Shown here: positions 8,527 through 17,760 of the stretch, piece by piece | How positions within the stretch are numbered: the first letter of the stretch is position 1 | How the letters are laid out: each line of letters opens with the position of its first letter | Source of the DNA: JAOZTV01 sp965371805 | Lineage (GTDB): Bacteria; Acidobacteriota; Aminicenantia; UBA2199 | Assembly (NCBI GenBank): GCA_965371805.1 | Contig: CBDUZW010000006.1 | Location: 1 to 64,000 of the forward strand | DNA length: 64,000 nucleotides | Direction: 5' to 3' | Notes under the pieces: generated by a model | The model's input: the letters and a program-made list of their open reading frames with translations, nothing else | What the model was told of the DNA's origin: nothing | Database searches by the model: none | Translations under genes and position numbers: made by a program

Positions 8527-8563
8527 ATACGACCCTTCATTAGAGTGATTACTATGATTTATT

Positions 8564-11500
8564 CTAAATACTTTTTTTTGTAAATATTTTATAGAGTACC
8601 GGTACAACTATTAGTGTAAGGAATGTTGATGAAATTAATCCGCCGATAATGGTCCAGCCCATCGGTCCCCAGAGAGCTCCGCCCTGAAGAGTAAGAGGTA
8701 GGAGACCTCCGATAGTCGTCAGGGTGGTCAGGATTATAGGTGTAAATCTTGTTTCACCTGCCTCTATGATCGCAGAGATCAGACTCTTTCCTTCACTGAT
8801 TAGTTGATTGGTGTAATCTACAAGTATAATTGAATTATTAATTACAATACCGACTAAACTAGTTAATCCAATAAATGCTGTAAATGAAAAAGTATATCCT
8901 GTTATAAATAGAGAGAGGATTGATCCAATTATCGCAAGTGGCAATGCTGCAAAAACAATCATTGGTTGCATAAATGATTTGAACTGCAGTATTAGAATTG
9001 CGAGGATCGCAACAATTGCGATAAGAACCGCTTTTCCCATTCCGCCGAAAGATTCCTCTTGTTTTTCTTTTTCACCGCCTATATGAAATGTATATCCTGA
9101 TGGCCATCGATAGGTTTTCAGCTTTTTTTCAATCTGGCCAGTAAGCTTATTTACTGAATAATCAGGTAGTACAGCTGCAGTGATTGAAACGCTTCTCTCA
9201 AGATTATACCTGCTGATCAGGATTGCACTGTTTTTAAACTTAATTTCCGCAATCTGACTGAGTGGAATAACTGCTCCTTTTATAGAATTTATATATATAC
9301 TGTCAAATGTTCTAATTGATGGCTTCAGATCCTTAGAATTATTATTTTTATAATCTGCCTGGACTACTATATTATAATCTTTACCTTCCTTGTCTCTGAA
9401 ATTTGAGATTTTAATCCCTGCAATGTTCATTCTTATTGCTTTATCTATGTCTATCAGGGATACTCCGAATAATGCTGCTTTCTCTTTGTCTATTCTGATC
9501 TCAAGATCATTTTTTGTTGTGGACAATGGGTTGTTTATATTAATCAGCCCTTCAGTTTTTTTAAATATTTTTTCAATGTCTATAGCAATGTTTTTTAGAA
9601 TTTTATTTTTCTTCCCAAGTATTTTAATCTCGACAGGTGCTTCAAAAGGGGGACCTTGCTCTAATTCTTTTACTTCAATTTTAGCTCCGGGAATGTTTTT
9701 TAGTGATTTTCTAAGATCTTTAATAAATGTTCCCATCTTTAATTTTCCTATCTCTTTCAATTTTACAAATATTTGTGCAAAATTAGGTTTACCCTGTTTT
9801 TCAATTATATTATAGTAGATCTGGGGATTACTTCTCCCTACATTGGACGCAATGCTGATTACCTCTTTTTTGGACAATAATATTTCCTCAACCTGTTTGC
9901 TTATTCTGTCAGTAGTATAAATATTAGTTCCCTCAGGAGTTTTTATGTCAACAAAAAATTCATATTTATCTGCTTTTGGGAAAAAACTAACACCAACAAC
10001 AGGAAATAGAGCGAGTGACGCTACCAGAAGTATTAGAGAAATAGCAATGATGGATTTTGGGTTATTTATTGCTTTTTGCAGCCATTTACTATAGTGATTT
10101 GCAATAAATGATTTTAGCACTTTACGACTTCTACTCTCTTTTTTTTCTTTAGTCAGTATTTTGGATGAAAGGTATGGTGTAAGGGTTAATGCAATAAAAA
10201 GTGATGCTGACAGGGTATATATAACCGTGATGGGCATGCTTCTGATAAAGTCGCCTGAGACATCCTGCATCATTGCTATTGGCAGAAAAGCAAGAATTGT
10301 AGTCGCTGTTGCTGAAACGATTGCCCAGCTTATTTGTCTGCTTCCTTTTATTGCTGCATTCAGTCTTGATTCTCCCATCCGGAGAAATCTGGTTATGTTC
10401 TCTATTACAACTATCGCATTGTCAACAAGCAGCCCGAGCGTAATAACAAGACCGGCTATTGACATTTGCTCTATACCATAACCGCTGAGATCAACAAATC
10501 CAAGAGCAATGAAAATTGATATTGGAATGGCGGCCATTACAATAAATGAACCCTTAAATCCAATTACAAGAAAAATCACTAATCCAACAAGCACTATTCC
10601 CTGAAGCATATTATAAAAAAAACTGGAAAGTTTTTTATCAACTCCGATTGACTGGTCATATACCCAGGATAATTGTACGTCATCCGGTAGAGCTTCATTA
10701 AAAACAGGAATCTTTTTTTTAACTTCATCCATAATTTTAAAAATATTTGTACCCTTTTTTTGATTGGCAGTTACGAAAACTGCTCTGTTTTTATTAAATC
10801 TTGCTATATGGTCTTCATCTTCATAGTCCATATGAATATCTGCGATATTTTTTAAGTATGTTACCTTAGTGCCATCTGAATGTATAATGCTGTTTTTTAT
10901 CTCTTCCAGGGAGTTATAAAAGCCACTGGTTATAATATTAAACTTCTTACCTCCAGAGTTGATGCTCCCTCCCGGGATATTAATGTTTTCACTTTTAAGG
11001 ATATTTAATATTCGATCAAGAGGAATTCCAAGCCGGCTTAATTTCTCTGTGTCTATCGATACCTTTACTATCTGGTCCGGATATCCCCATGTATTTACCT
11101 TTCTAATTCCTTTTATTTTTTCCAGACTTTTTTTTAGATTTTCCGCGTTTCTTTCCAGTTCTTTATAGGTGGCAGTTTCAGATGTGAGTGCGATCTGTAG
11201 AAAATTAGAGTCTTCAATTGTCCATTTCTTTATAATTAATTTTTGGAGATCTGTGGGGAGATTGCTTTTTATGCTATTGATCTTTTCGTTTACATCTGAG
11301 AACTTTTCATCAGGATCGCTGCCGGCTAGAAATTCAACCTGGATTATTGCAAGTCCGTCCTGAGATTTTGAGTTTATTTTCTTTAGGTCATCCAACTCAT
11401 TTACTGCTTCCTCAATTGGGATTGTTACCATTTTTTCCATATCCAACGGGTCTGCTCCCGGATAGATTACAATTATACTTGTGCCGGGTTTCCCAACCGG

Positions 11501-11614
11501 AGGATTTTCTGATCGCGGCATGGTTAGTAGGGAAATTATTCCTGAGGCAACAAGCAGGATAACTATGATTATTGTAAATTGGTAGTTTTTTATTGCAAGT
11601 TTTGGTAAATTCAT
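8564..11614 (-). CDS. RND-family efflux permease (AcrB-type inner-membrane pump)
   Basis: 1016 aa, the usual length for RND pumps. TM1 is near residues 10-30, followed by a large periplasmic domain, a TM2-6 block (about 335-480), a second periplasmic loop and a TM8-12 block (about 850-1010). TM4 reads GLLVDNAIVVIENI: the proton-relay Asp is present, but the second Asp of AcrB's DD pair is Asn. This pattern and the lack of the HME-type TM4 signature favour hydrophobe/drug export over metal export. It is the last gene of the tetR-tolC-mfp-rnd operon, 14 bases after the adaptor gene. Substrate is not predictable. Confidence 0.93.
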   Translation of the reverse strand: MNLPKLAIKNYQFTIIIVILLVASGIISLLTMPRSENPPVGKPGTSIIVIYPGADPLDMEKMVTIPIEEAVNELDDLKKINSKSQDGLAIIQVEFLAGSDPDEKFSDVNEKINSIKSNLPTDLQKLIIKKWTIEDSNFLQIALTSETATYKELERNAENLKKSLEKIKGIRKVNTWGYPDQIVKVSIDTEKLSRLGIPLDRILNILKSENINIPGGSINSGGKKFNIITSGFYNSLEEIKNSIIHSDGTKVTYLKNIADIHMDYEDEDHIARFNKNRAVFVTANQKKGTNIFKIMDEVKKKIPVFNEALPDDVQLSWVYDQSIGVDKKLSSFFYNMLQGIVLVGLVIFLVIGFKGSFIVMAAIPISIFIALGFVDLSGYGIEQMSIAGLVITLGLLVDNAIVVIENITRFLRMGESRLNAAIKGSRQISWAIVSATATTILAFLPIAMMQDVSGDFIRSMPITVIYTLSASLFIALTLTPYLSSKILTKEKKESRSRKVLKSFIANHYSKWLQKAINNPKSIIAISLILLVASLALFPVVGVSFFPKADKYEFFVDIKTPEGTNIYTTDRISKQVEEILLSKKEVISIASNVGRSNPQIYYNIIEKQGKPNFAQIFVKLKEIGKLKMGTFIKDLRKSLKNIPGAKIEVKELEQGPPFEAPVEIKILGKKNKILKNIAIDIEKIFKKTEGLININNPLSTTKNDLEIRIDKEKAALFGVSLIDIDKAIRMNIAGIKISNFRDKEGKDYNIVVQADYKNNNSKDLKPSIRTFDSIYINSIKGAVIPLSQIAEIKFKNSAILISRYNLERSVSITAAVLPDYSVNKLTGQIEKKLKTYRWPSGYTFHIGGEKEKQEESFGGMGKAVLIAIVAILAILILQFKSFMQPMIVFAALPLAIIGSILSLFITGYTFSFTAFIGLTSLVGIVINNSIILVDYTNQLISEGKSLISAIIEAGETRFTPIILTTLTTIGGLLPLTLQGGALWGPMGWTIIGGLISSTFLTLIVVPVLYKIFTKKSI

Positions 11615-11628
11615 TTTATTGCTCCTTA

Positions 11629-12657
11629 CTATTTCATTACCTTAACTTTGCTTCCATGCACAAGGTAGGGTGCACCCTCAGAGACTATACTTGCAGGAAT
11701 TGGCTTCTCAAATATTACGGCTACTTTGTCTTTAAACAGGTGCTTTATTTTTACTGGAATTTTTTTAGCTTTATTATTGTCAATGTAAAAAACATAACCT
11801 GTATTCCCATCACTATTACTTAAACAATCATAGGGTATAAGTGAATAGTTGTTTTTAATTGAAGGGTAAATATCAACAGACGCAATAAATCCAGTCACAA
11901 ACCTTACTCCTTCATCAGCAATTTTTATCTTTAATTCATAGGTGCCACTTGCCGGGTCGAGTCTATCTGAAATTTCATAAACATAGCCTGAAAATGTTTT
12001 GTTATATGCTGATAGCTTTATCATAGCCTTATCATTAATTTTTATCTTCAAAAGGTCTCTTTCGGAAACTCCGGTTTTTATTATCCAGTCATTCTTAGTT
12101 GAGCCAAATAAAAAAACTGGATATCCGGCTGCGGTAATCTCATTTTCTTCAGCGAATTTTTTTAATATTTTTCCTTTTTCAGGTGCTTTTATTCTTGAAT
12201 GAGACAAATTGAATTTTGCGATTTCAAAGTTAGAAGAGGCAATCTCAAATGCGGTTTTTACATTTTGTTTTTGCTCAATAGTTGCAGCATTATCTTTAAA
12301 TAAATTTGTCACTCTTTCTAAATCTCTTTTTGCTTTGATTAGTCCATTTTTAGCCTTATTATAATAAGCCTTGATCTCTGAAAGATCTAACTCTGCAATA
12401 AGAGTGCCTTTTTTAACAAGATCACCCTCATTTACATATAATTTTTTTATAAGTCCCCCGGTTTTAAATGAGAGTTTTATAGTCGACTCTGGAAATAATC
12501 TTCCGCTGGAATGAATAGGGATAGAGATATCTTTTGATATAATTGGAACAAGTTTCACGGGTATTGATTTTTCTATTACTTCCGTTTTTTTTATTGAGTT
12601 ACAGGCTATATATCCAATGATTGATATTGATATAATTATTATGATTGCTTTTTTCAT
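11629..12657 (-). CDS. RND periplasmic adaptor (membrane-fusion) lipoprotein
   Basis: 342 aa. The N-terminus is a lipoprotein-like signal ending GYIACNS, so the protein is probably acylated and anchored in the inner membrane facing the periplasm. Features in order: barrel-sandwich half-motifs (LSFKTGGLIKKLYVNEGDLV, and IKAPEKGKILK later), an alpha hairpin between them (about 100-160), then beta-barrel and membrane-proximal domains. It links the RND pump to the TolC-like channel. It starts 2 bases after the tolC-like stop. Confidence 0.9.
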   Translation of the reverse strand: MKKAIIIIISISIIGYIACNSIKKTEVIEKSIPVKLVPIISKDISIPIHSSGRLFPESTIKLSFKTGGLIKKLYVNEGDLVKKGTLIAELDLSEIKAYYNKAKNGLIKAKRDLERVTNLFKDNAATIEQKQNVKTAFEIASSNFEIAKFNLSHSRIKAPEKGKILKKFAEENEITAAGYPVFLFGSTKNDWIIKTGVSERDLLKIKINDKAMIKLSAYNKTFSGYVYEISDRLDPASGTYELKIKIADEGVRFVTGFIASVDIYPSIKNNYSLIPYDCLSNSDGNTGYVFYIDNNKAKKIPVKIKHLFKDKVAVIFEKPIPASIVSEGAPYLVHGSKVKVMK

Positions 12658-12659
12658 TT

Positions 12660-14045
12660 TTATTTATCTCCTTTTAATGAAACGATTTTTTCAAGTTCAC
12701 TTTTGCTGATATGAAGATCATATAGAGTCATTGTATGTTTGATCTTTGCATCTGTATAGTTCTTTCTTGATTGAATAAATTCTATCTGGGGAATCATGCC
12801 TTGTTTGTATTTTTTGGATACGATATCATATCCTTTTTTTCTTGTTTCCAGTAAATCAATGTCGGCTTCAAATGTTTTTTTTGTTTCAAAATAATTGTAA
12901 TAGGCCTTTTTTACTTCCAATGATATCTGTTTTTTAACTTCCTCTTCTCTTTTTTGTAAAATCATTTTATCCAGTAAAGCCTGTTTTCTTCTGGAACTGT
13001 CCTTGCCGCCATTAAAAATATTCCAGGAAAACACAAGTGAGCCGATCCAGTAATCTGAGTCCTTTGAGATCCTGTAATTTTCACCCTGAATTCCATAATC
13101 AAATACTGCTGTGATAGTTGGCAGTATAGAAGATCTATGTATTTTAATGGACTGTTCCTTAATTGAGATAGCATGTTTAAATTTTTTAATCTCACCTCTT
13201 TTTTTATAGGCAGCATATATCAAATCCTCTATTTTTTTTTCAGAATAAGTGGGAGTGGATATTATGTTATCAATAAGAATATTCTTGTCCATTGGTTGAT
13301 TTAGTAAAAAATTGAAATATGATGCGGACAGAATGATGTTTTTTTCTGCACTATACAATTCTTTCTTTAAGCTGCTTAACTCTGCTCTAGATCTTAAAAG
13401 GACCTCTTCAGTTACTTTTCCATTTCTAAATAATGATTCACTAAATGTAATATTATTATTTAGTAAGAGTTCTGTCTCTAATAGAAGCTCTTTTACTTTT
13501 AGCGTTTTTAAATAGATAAAGTATGCTCTTTTTATTTCAAATTTCAGCTCTTCTTTATAGATGTCAACAGAGATTGTTTTTAAATCTACAAATTCTTTTT
13601 TAATTTTTTTATTATAATATAATGAGGCAACAAAAACAGGTTGAATAATTCTAAGTTTAGTCTCCTGTTCTGTCTTCCTGAGAAATGGTATTGATTGGTT
13701 CTCAACATTACCGGGGAAATAGGGAGTTTGCGATTGAGCAAGCAATAATTGATTTAAAGTTTGATGCACAGGGTTTATAAGATCCCCGATTGGCATGTCT
13801 ATCGTTCTACCACCTCCTGCTTTTGAATACCGGGCTTCAATTGAGATAGATGGAAGAAACATACTTTTTGCTTCTCTTAAAATTTCGATACTTTTCTCTA
13901 ATTCAATATTTTTCTGCTGAAGGGCAAGATTATTTTTAATACCCTGTTTGATATAAGAACGCAATATTTTTGATTCTCCAGCAATAGTTGGCAGGAGTGT
14001 AAATAGGAAAATTATAATTAAGAAGTATTTGGATTTATTAATCAT
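12660..14045 (-). CDS. TolC-family outer-membrane efflux protein
   Basis: 461 aa from the ATG at 14045, which I prefer to the ATG 12 bases upstream because GGAG lies 6 bases before it. A signal peptide (KYFLIIIFLFTLLPTIAG) precedes two long, internally similar helical halves typical of the OEP fold; each has a helix such as ELKFEIKRAYFIYLK and ISLEVKKAYYNYFETKK. There is no lipobox. The start codon overlaps the tetR stop (ATGATTAA), indicating translational coupling. Confidence 0.9.
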   Translation of the reverse strand: MINKSKYFLIIIFLFTLLPTIAGESKILRSYIKQGIKNNLALQQKNIELEKSIEILREAKSMFLPSISIEARYSKAGGGRTIDMPIGDLINPVHQTLNQLLLAQSQTPYFPGNVENQSIPFLRKTEQETKLRIIQPVFVASLYYNKKIKKEFVDLKTISVDIYKEELKFEIKRAYFIYLKTLKVKELLLETELLLNNNITFSESLFRNGKVTEEVLLRSRAELSSLKKELYSAEKNIILSASYFNFLLNQPMDKNILIDNIISTPTYSEKKIEDLIYAAYKKRGEIKKFKHAISIKEQSIKIHRSSILPTITAVFDYGIQGENYRISKDSDYWIGSLVFSWNIFNGGKDSSRRKQALLDKMILQKREEEVKKQISLEVKKAYYNYFETKKTFEADIDLLETRKKGYDIVSKKYKQGMIPQIEFIQSRKNYTDAKIKHTMTLYDLHISKSELEKIVSLKGDK

Positions 14046-14697
14046 TTTTATCTCCATTATTTCTTAAATACATTCCTATCACTTCAAGAGAATAGTTCAT
14101 GATCGACTCTTTATCCACACCTGAAATGTGCTTCAGAAGATCACCCTTCATCTGAATTAAATTCATAATTCCTGAAGAGTGAGCCCACAAGACCATTGAG
14201 AGTTTTACCGGATCCAGTTCAGAATTAATTGAACCATCTGTAATCCCTTCAGCGATAATGCCTTGCATAATGCCAAAAATTCTATTTCCATCTGTATTGC
14301 ATGCCATTAGATTTGGATTTTCTTCAAGGGTTGTACAATCAATACCCGTTTTCTCATGATGAAGCATTGCTAATGCATAGTCAGAAAATTCCTCAGCAAA
14401 CCTGTAATATTCTCTTCCAAGGTCCTCCATTCTCTCAAGCCCGCTTTTTCTGTTTTCAGATACTTTTTGAAACATTTCAAGTAATATAGTTAATCCCCTG
14501 TGAACTATGCCGTGATACAATTCATCCTTGTTTTTAAAATAAAGATAAAGTGTCCCCTTGCTGAGTTCAGCTCTGGATGCAACCTCATCCATAGATGAGT
14601 TGTCGACTCCCTTGTTGAAGAAAATCTCTTCAGCAGCATCAAGAATTGACTCTCTCCTTATCTGCTTCTCTCTCTCACGTCTTTCATTAATACCCAT
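14038..14697 (-). CDS. TetR/AcrR-family repressor of the efflux operon
   Basis: 219 aa from the ATG at 14697, chosen because a perfect GGAGGT lies 6 bases upstream; the frame extends another 21 codons without support. The N-terminal HTH is classic (residues about 10-55: ILDAAEEIFFNKG, then ELSKGTLYLYFKNKDELY). The C-terminal helical ligand domain is unlike any known type. It is the first gene of the operon, and its promoter contains a palindromic site right at the predicted transcription start, so autorepression relieved by a pump substrate is likely. Confidence 0.9.
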   Translation of the reverse strand: MGINERREREKQIRRESILDAAEEIFFNKGVDNSSMDEVASRAELSKGTLYLYFKNKDELYHGIVHRGLTILLEMFQKVSENRKSGLERMEDLGREYYRFAEEFSDYALAMLHHEKTGIDCTTLEENPNLMACNTDGNRIFGIMQGIIAEGITDGSINSELDPVKLSMVLWAHSSGIMNLIQMKGDLLKHISGVDKESIMNYSLEVIGMYLRNNGDKND

Positions 14698-14746
14698 AAC
14701 TACCTCCACTGAACTGTCTTGTAAAAAATAACTGTAGTCGAAAAAC

Positions 14747-14759
14747 TGACTAGCGGTCA
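14747..14759 (-). promoter_or_regulatory. Likely TetR operator
   Basis: TGACTAGCGGTCA, a TGAC...GTCA inverted repeat of the type bound by many TetR-family proteins. It sits about 12 bases after the -10 box, between the transcription start and the tetR start codon, where bound repressor would block the promoter. Confidence 0.55.
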
Positions 14760-14770
14760 TTCAATATGCT

Positions 14771-14799
14771 ATAGTATAGTGGTTTTTTGATTTTGTCAA
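14771..14799 (-). promoter_or_regulatory. Promoter of the tetR-tolC-mfp-rnd operon
   Basis: On the minus strand TTGACA (14799-14794), a 17-base spacer, then TACTAT (14776-14771). A near-consensus sigma-70 promoter about 75 bases before the tetR start. Confidence 0.7.
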
Positions 14800-14872
14800 C
14801 AAAAAAATGAAATAAAACAAATCAGGAGTCTGAATTACTGAAACTGATTATTGAATCTATATAAATATTCTG

Positions 14873-15295
14873 CTATTTAGAAATATTAAGAAACTCTTTG
14901 ATCTTTTTTTTAATTTGGTCTCTAATCTGGAGAGTTTGCTTTAATTTATCATCATTATTACCGGAAAGAGACGAAGGATCTTTAAAACCCCAATGAAGCC
15001 GTTTTTGCTGCCCCGGGAAATAGGGACATTTTTCTGCGGATGTTTCGTCACAGACAGTTATGACATAATCAAATTTTATATCTCCATCAATAAATTCAAT
15101 AACCGATTTTGTTCTGTTTTTTGAAATATCAATCCCATCCAGATTCATCACCTCTACAACAAGAGGGTTAAGGTTTCCCGGCTCCAAACCTGCACTGAAA
15201 GTTTTAAATCTATCACCGGCAAAATACTTCAAATAGGCTTCTGCAATCTGACTTCTTGCAGAGTTATGGATACAAACAAAAATTATATTTTTCAA
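14873..15295 (-). CDS. arsC: Arsenate reductase, thioredoxin-type (low-molecular-weight phosphatase fold)
   Basis: 140 aa. The P-loop CIHNSARSQIAEAYL (residues 8-22) matches the CxxNxxRS catalytic loop with the nucleophilic Cys8. The shuttle cysteines appear in TVCDETSAEKCPYFPG (about 81-93). The enzyme reduces arsenate to arsenite for export by the neighbouring pump, with electrons from thioredoxin. Its start overlaps the pump gene's stop by 4 bases (ATGA), so the two are cotranslated. Confidence 0.92.
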   Translation of the reverse strand: MKNIIFVCIHNSARSQIAEAYLKYFAGDRFKTFSAGLEPGNLNPLVVEVMNLDGIDISKNRTKSVIEFIDGDIKFDYVITVCDETSAEKCPYFPGQQKRLHWGFKDPSSLSGNNDDKLKQTLQIRDQIKKKIKEFLNISK

Positions 15296-16353
15296 TATGA
15301 TTTCTCATTAGATTCAGGAAACCAGTGCTTTGTTTTATTGGCAAATTTTACCAGGGTAAGCATTACCGGGACCTCAACAAGTACACCTACAATAGTTGCA
15401 AGCGCAACTGGAGATGTTGGACCAAATAGTGCGATTGCCACTGCTACAGAAAGTTCAAAGAAATTTGATGCACCGATCATTCCGGATGGTGCCGCAATAC
15501 AATGAGGAACTTTCAGTTTTTTGCTGGTTAGATAGGCTATAAAGAATATGAGAACAGTTTGAATCGTGAGTGGTATGGCTATCAATAATATATGTAGTGT
15601 ATTATTCAAAATTATATTGCCCTGATATGAAAATATTATTATCAATGTCAGTAATAATCCACCTATTGTAATATTGTTAAATTTTTTTATAAAGGTTTTA
15701 TTAAAATATTCTAATCCTTTTTTTTTTATTACCATAGCTCTTGTAAAAATTCCACCTGCAAGCGGAATAACAACAAAAAGTATAACAGACAGCAGAAGTG
15801 TATTCCATGGTATTGAAATGCCGCTGATTCCAAGTAATAATGCAACGATTGGTGTAAATGCCACTAGTATTATCAGATCATTTGTTGCGACTTGAATAAC
15901 GGTATATGCAGGGTTTCCTTTTGTAAGATGACTCCATACAAAAACCATTGCAGTACATGGAGCAGCACCCAGGAGAATTGCCCCGGCAAGATAATCCCTT
16001 GCCAGATCAGCAGGGATCAATGATTTGAAAATGACAAAGAAGAAAAAATAAGCAATCAGATACATTGTAAATGGTTTTATAAGCCAGTTAACTATCCATG
16101 TAATAATAAGACCTTTAGGGTTTTTACTGACATTTTTTACACTGATAAAATCAACTTTCATCATCATTGGGAAGATCATGAGCCATATCAAGACTGCAAT
16201 TGGAATTGAGACCTGAGCATATTCGAATTTACTGAGAAATTCTGGAATGGCAGAGGCATATTTTCCAATCATTACGCCTATTACCATACATAAAAATACC
16301 CAGACTGTCAGGTATCTTTCAAAAAAACTAATTCCTGTTTCCCGCTTCTTCAT
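15292..16353 (-). CDS. arsB: ACR3-type arsenite efflux permease
   Basis: 353 aa with about 10 membrane segments, matching the ACR3 family in length and motifs: SFFERYLTVWVFLCMVIG at the N-terminus, GAAPCTAMVFVWSHL with the conserved Cys in TM4, and IAAPSGMIGASNFFELSVA. It exports arsenite made by ArsC. The gene has essentially no 5' leader: the -10 box ends 6 bases before the ATG. No ArsR repressor gene is present on either side, which is unusual for an ars operon. Confidence 0.92.
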   Translation of the reverse strand: MKKRETGISFFERYLTVWVFLCMVIGVMIGKYASAIPEFLSKFEYAQVSIPIAVLIWLMIFPMMMKVDFISVKNVSKNPKGLIITWIVNWLIKPFTMYLIAYFFFFVIFKSLIPADLARDYLAGAILLGAAPCTAMVFVWSHLTKGNPAYTVIQVATNDLIILVAFTPIVALLLGISGISIPWNTLLLSVILFVVIPLAGGIFTRAMVIKKKGLEYFNKTFIKKFNNITIGGLLLTLIIIFSYQGNIILNNTLHILLIAIPLTIQTVLIFFIAYLTSKKLKVPHCIAAPSGMIGASNFFELSVAVAIALFGPTSPVALATIVGVLVEVPVMLTLVKFANKTKHWFPESNEKSY

Positions 16354-16359
16354 AAAATA

Positions 16360-16387
16360 ATTATATGGGATTCCTATCTATTGTCAA
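16360..16387 (-). promoter_or_regulatory. Hybrid promoter of the ars operon with -35 supplied by an IS end
   Basis: On the minus strand TTGACA (16387-16382), a 16-base spacer, TATAAT (16365-16360): both hexamers are perfect consensus. The -35 box is the terminal TGTCAA of the deleted IS, the -10 lies in flanking DNA. Transcription would start at or next to the arsB ATG (16353), giving a leaderless or nearly leaderless message. Confidence 0.65.
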
Positions 16388-16555
16388 GACACCGAATTGA
16401 CTCATAAAAAAACACTTAAAAGCACTTCCGGTTTCGTCATAAAAAAAACACATTATAATCCTATCAGATATTTCATTGTATAATACTCCTTTTTTTTTAT
16501 TACTACGTTTATAACGTTTTGCATATTCTCTTCTTACTGACTGCTTCTTACGCAT
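16361..16555 (-). pseudogene. Transposase remnant inside the deleted IS
   Basis: From ATG 16555 the frame begins MRKKQSVRREYAKRYKRSNK, then KKGVLYNE. This matches the N-terminus of integrase-core transposases (ISNCY-like, pattern M-R-K-K...AKRY...KKK..L.E). After about 30 codons the resemblance stops and the frame runs through the terminal repeat to a stop outside it. The rest of the transposase has been deleted. Confidence 0.5.
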
Positions 16556-16633
16556 TTTTAACCCCATTTAAAAAGACTTTTTTTTAACTTCTTTTTTCAT
16601 AGTGTTTTTTTTTGAGGCAACACGTAGTTGACA
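16382..16633 (-). mobile_element. Internally deleted IS (MITE-like), 252 bp with terminal inverted repeats
   Basis: The two ends are imperfect inverted repeats of about 34 bases: 16382-16416 and the complement of 16601-16633 both begin TGTCAA and both end TTGxCTCAxAAAAAAACACT. Between them lies only the first ~30 codons of a transposase. Each end carries TTGACA pointing outwards. It occupies most of the 330-base gap between arsB and the SGNH-like gene. No clear target-site duplication was seen. Confidence 0.65.
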
Positions 16634-16656
16634 ACATTATTTATATTTGTTAACAT
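16628..16656 (+). promoter_or_regulatory. Outward promoter from the other IS end towards the SGNH/MBOAT genes
   Basis: TTGACA (16628-16633, the terminal bases of the IS), a 17-base spacer, TAACAT (16651-16656, 4 of 6 matches to the consensus). The gene at 16684 starts 27 bases downstream. Confidence 0.45.
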
Positions 16657-16683
16657 TAATTTCAAAGAATATATTATAAAAAA

Positions 16684-17760
16684 ATGAAAAATCTGCCAAA
16701 ATCACTATTAATAGTTTTTTTTTTTTTACTACCAATTTTAATCCTTTCTTCCATTTTTAATTCTGGATATAATAATCTTGAACCGTTATATAAAGTAAAA
16801 CTTGAAAAGTTTTTAAAAATAAAAGATAATATTGACATAGTCTTTATTGGAACCAGTATAACCTGGAGACATATGATTACCTGGATATTTGACAAAGAAA
16901 TCAGAAAATCTAATTTGCACTATAATTCCTATAATTTTGGTATTCCAAATATGAAATATGGTGAAGTGTTATACCTTTTAAAAGAAATTCGAAAGTTAAA
17001 ACCAAAGAGATTACAATTTATTATTATGGAAACCGGCATTGATCAAAATAGTCTTGCAATAAAACTTCATAATACTCGAAAATTTGTGTTTTGGCACGAT
17101 TTTGGCAATACAATAAAAGCATTGATGATCGAAAATGAATATAATAAAAATCTAGGACGAAAAATTAAATTTTTTTATTATCACTTACGTGCTTTTTATT
17201 TAAACCTTGCTACTAAAGGTAATGGATTTTATGCACTTAATTATTTATATAAATTTAAGAAAAAACAAATTAATTTGTATTCAATGTATAACAAGAAAAT
17301 AAAAAATGGTACTCTCAGCCTTGATAAAGAGTATGGATTAAAAAGTAAAAGACACCAATGGTTCTTAAAAAGAATTAAAAATTTTTCAAAAAGCATGGAT
17401 AAAATCAGAAAATCAAAAACGAAAAAAAATAATATCTACAATTCTCGACAATACTTATATGATCATTTAATTCAATGGTCAAAAGAAATGAACGTAGAAC
17501 TACTTTTTGCTTCAATTTTTTTAGGAAATCTGGATTATTCAGTAACAACTATGAAAAAAAAATACCCTGTATTACAACTAAGTAATCCAAAGAAATACCC
17601 TTCACTTTATAAAACAAACCGCTGGTTTGATTTTACTCATTTAAACATCAAGGGGGCAACTGAAGCTTCTCGTTATTTAGCAAAGCTTTTTGTCCAGTTT
17701 ATATCAAAAAAGAATAAAATAAATCGAATAGATTCAAAAAGCAAGGAGTTAAGTAATTGA
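16684..17760 (+). CDS. SGNH/AlgX-like membrane-anchored protein, partner of the MBOAT enzyme
   Basis: 358 aa. An N-terminal membrane segment (LLIVFFFLLPILILSSIF) anchors a periplasmic domain. The SGNH-like blocks are visible: GTSITWRHM with the putative nucleophile Ser (about residue 59), YNFGIPNM, METGID and a C-terminal DFTHLNIKGATEASRYLA supplying Asp/His. Proteins of this kind (AlgX/AlgJ/DltD-like) accept acyl groups from an MBOAT partner and transfer them to exported polysaccharide. The MBOAT gene starts within this gene's stop codon, which supports a two-component O-acylation system. Confidence 0.7.
   Translation: MKNLPKSLLIVFFFLLPILILSSIFNSGYNNLEPLYKVKLEKFLKIKDNIDIVFIGTSITWRHMITWIFDKEIRKSNLHYNSYNFGIPNMKYGEVLYLLKEIRKLKPKRLQFIIMETGIDQNSLAIKLHNTRKFVFWHDFGNTIKALMIENEYNKNLGRKIKFFYYHLRAFYLNLATKGNGFYALNYLYKFKKKQINLYSMYNKKIKNGTLSLDKEYGLKSKRHQWFLKRIKNFSKSMDKIRKSKTKKNNIYNSRQYLYDHLIQWSKEMNVELLFASIFLGNLDYSVTTMKKKYPVLQLSNPKKYPSLYKTNRWFDFTHLNIKGATEASRYLAKLFVQFISKKNKINRIDSKSKELSN

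Noticed and set aside
9390..11823. Several plus-strand open frames opposite the RND pump and adaptor genes
   Set aside because: All are shadows of the strongly supported minus-strand genes.
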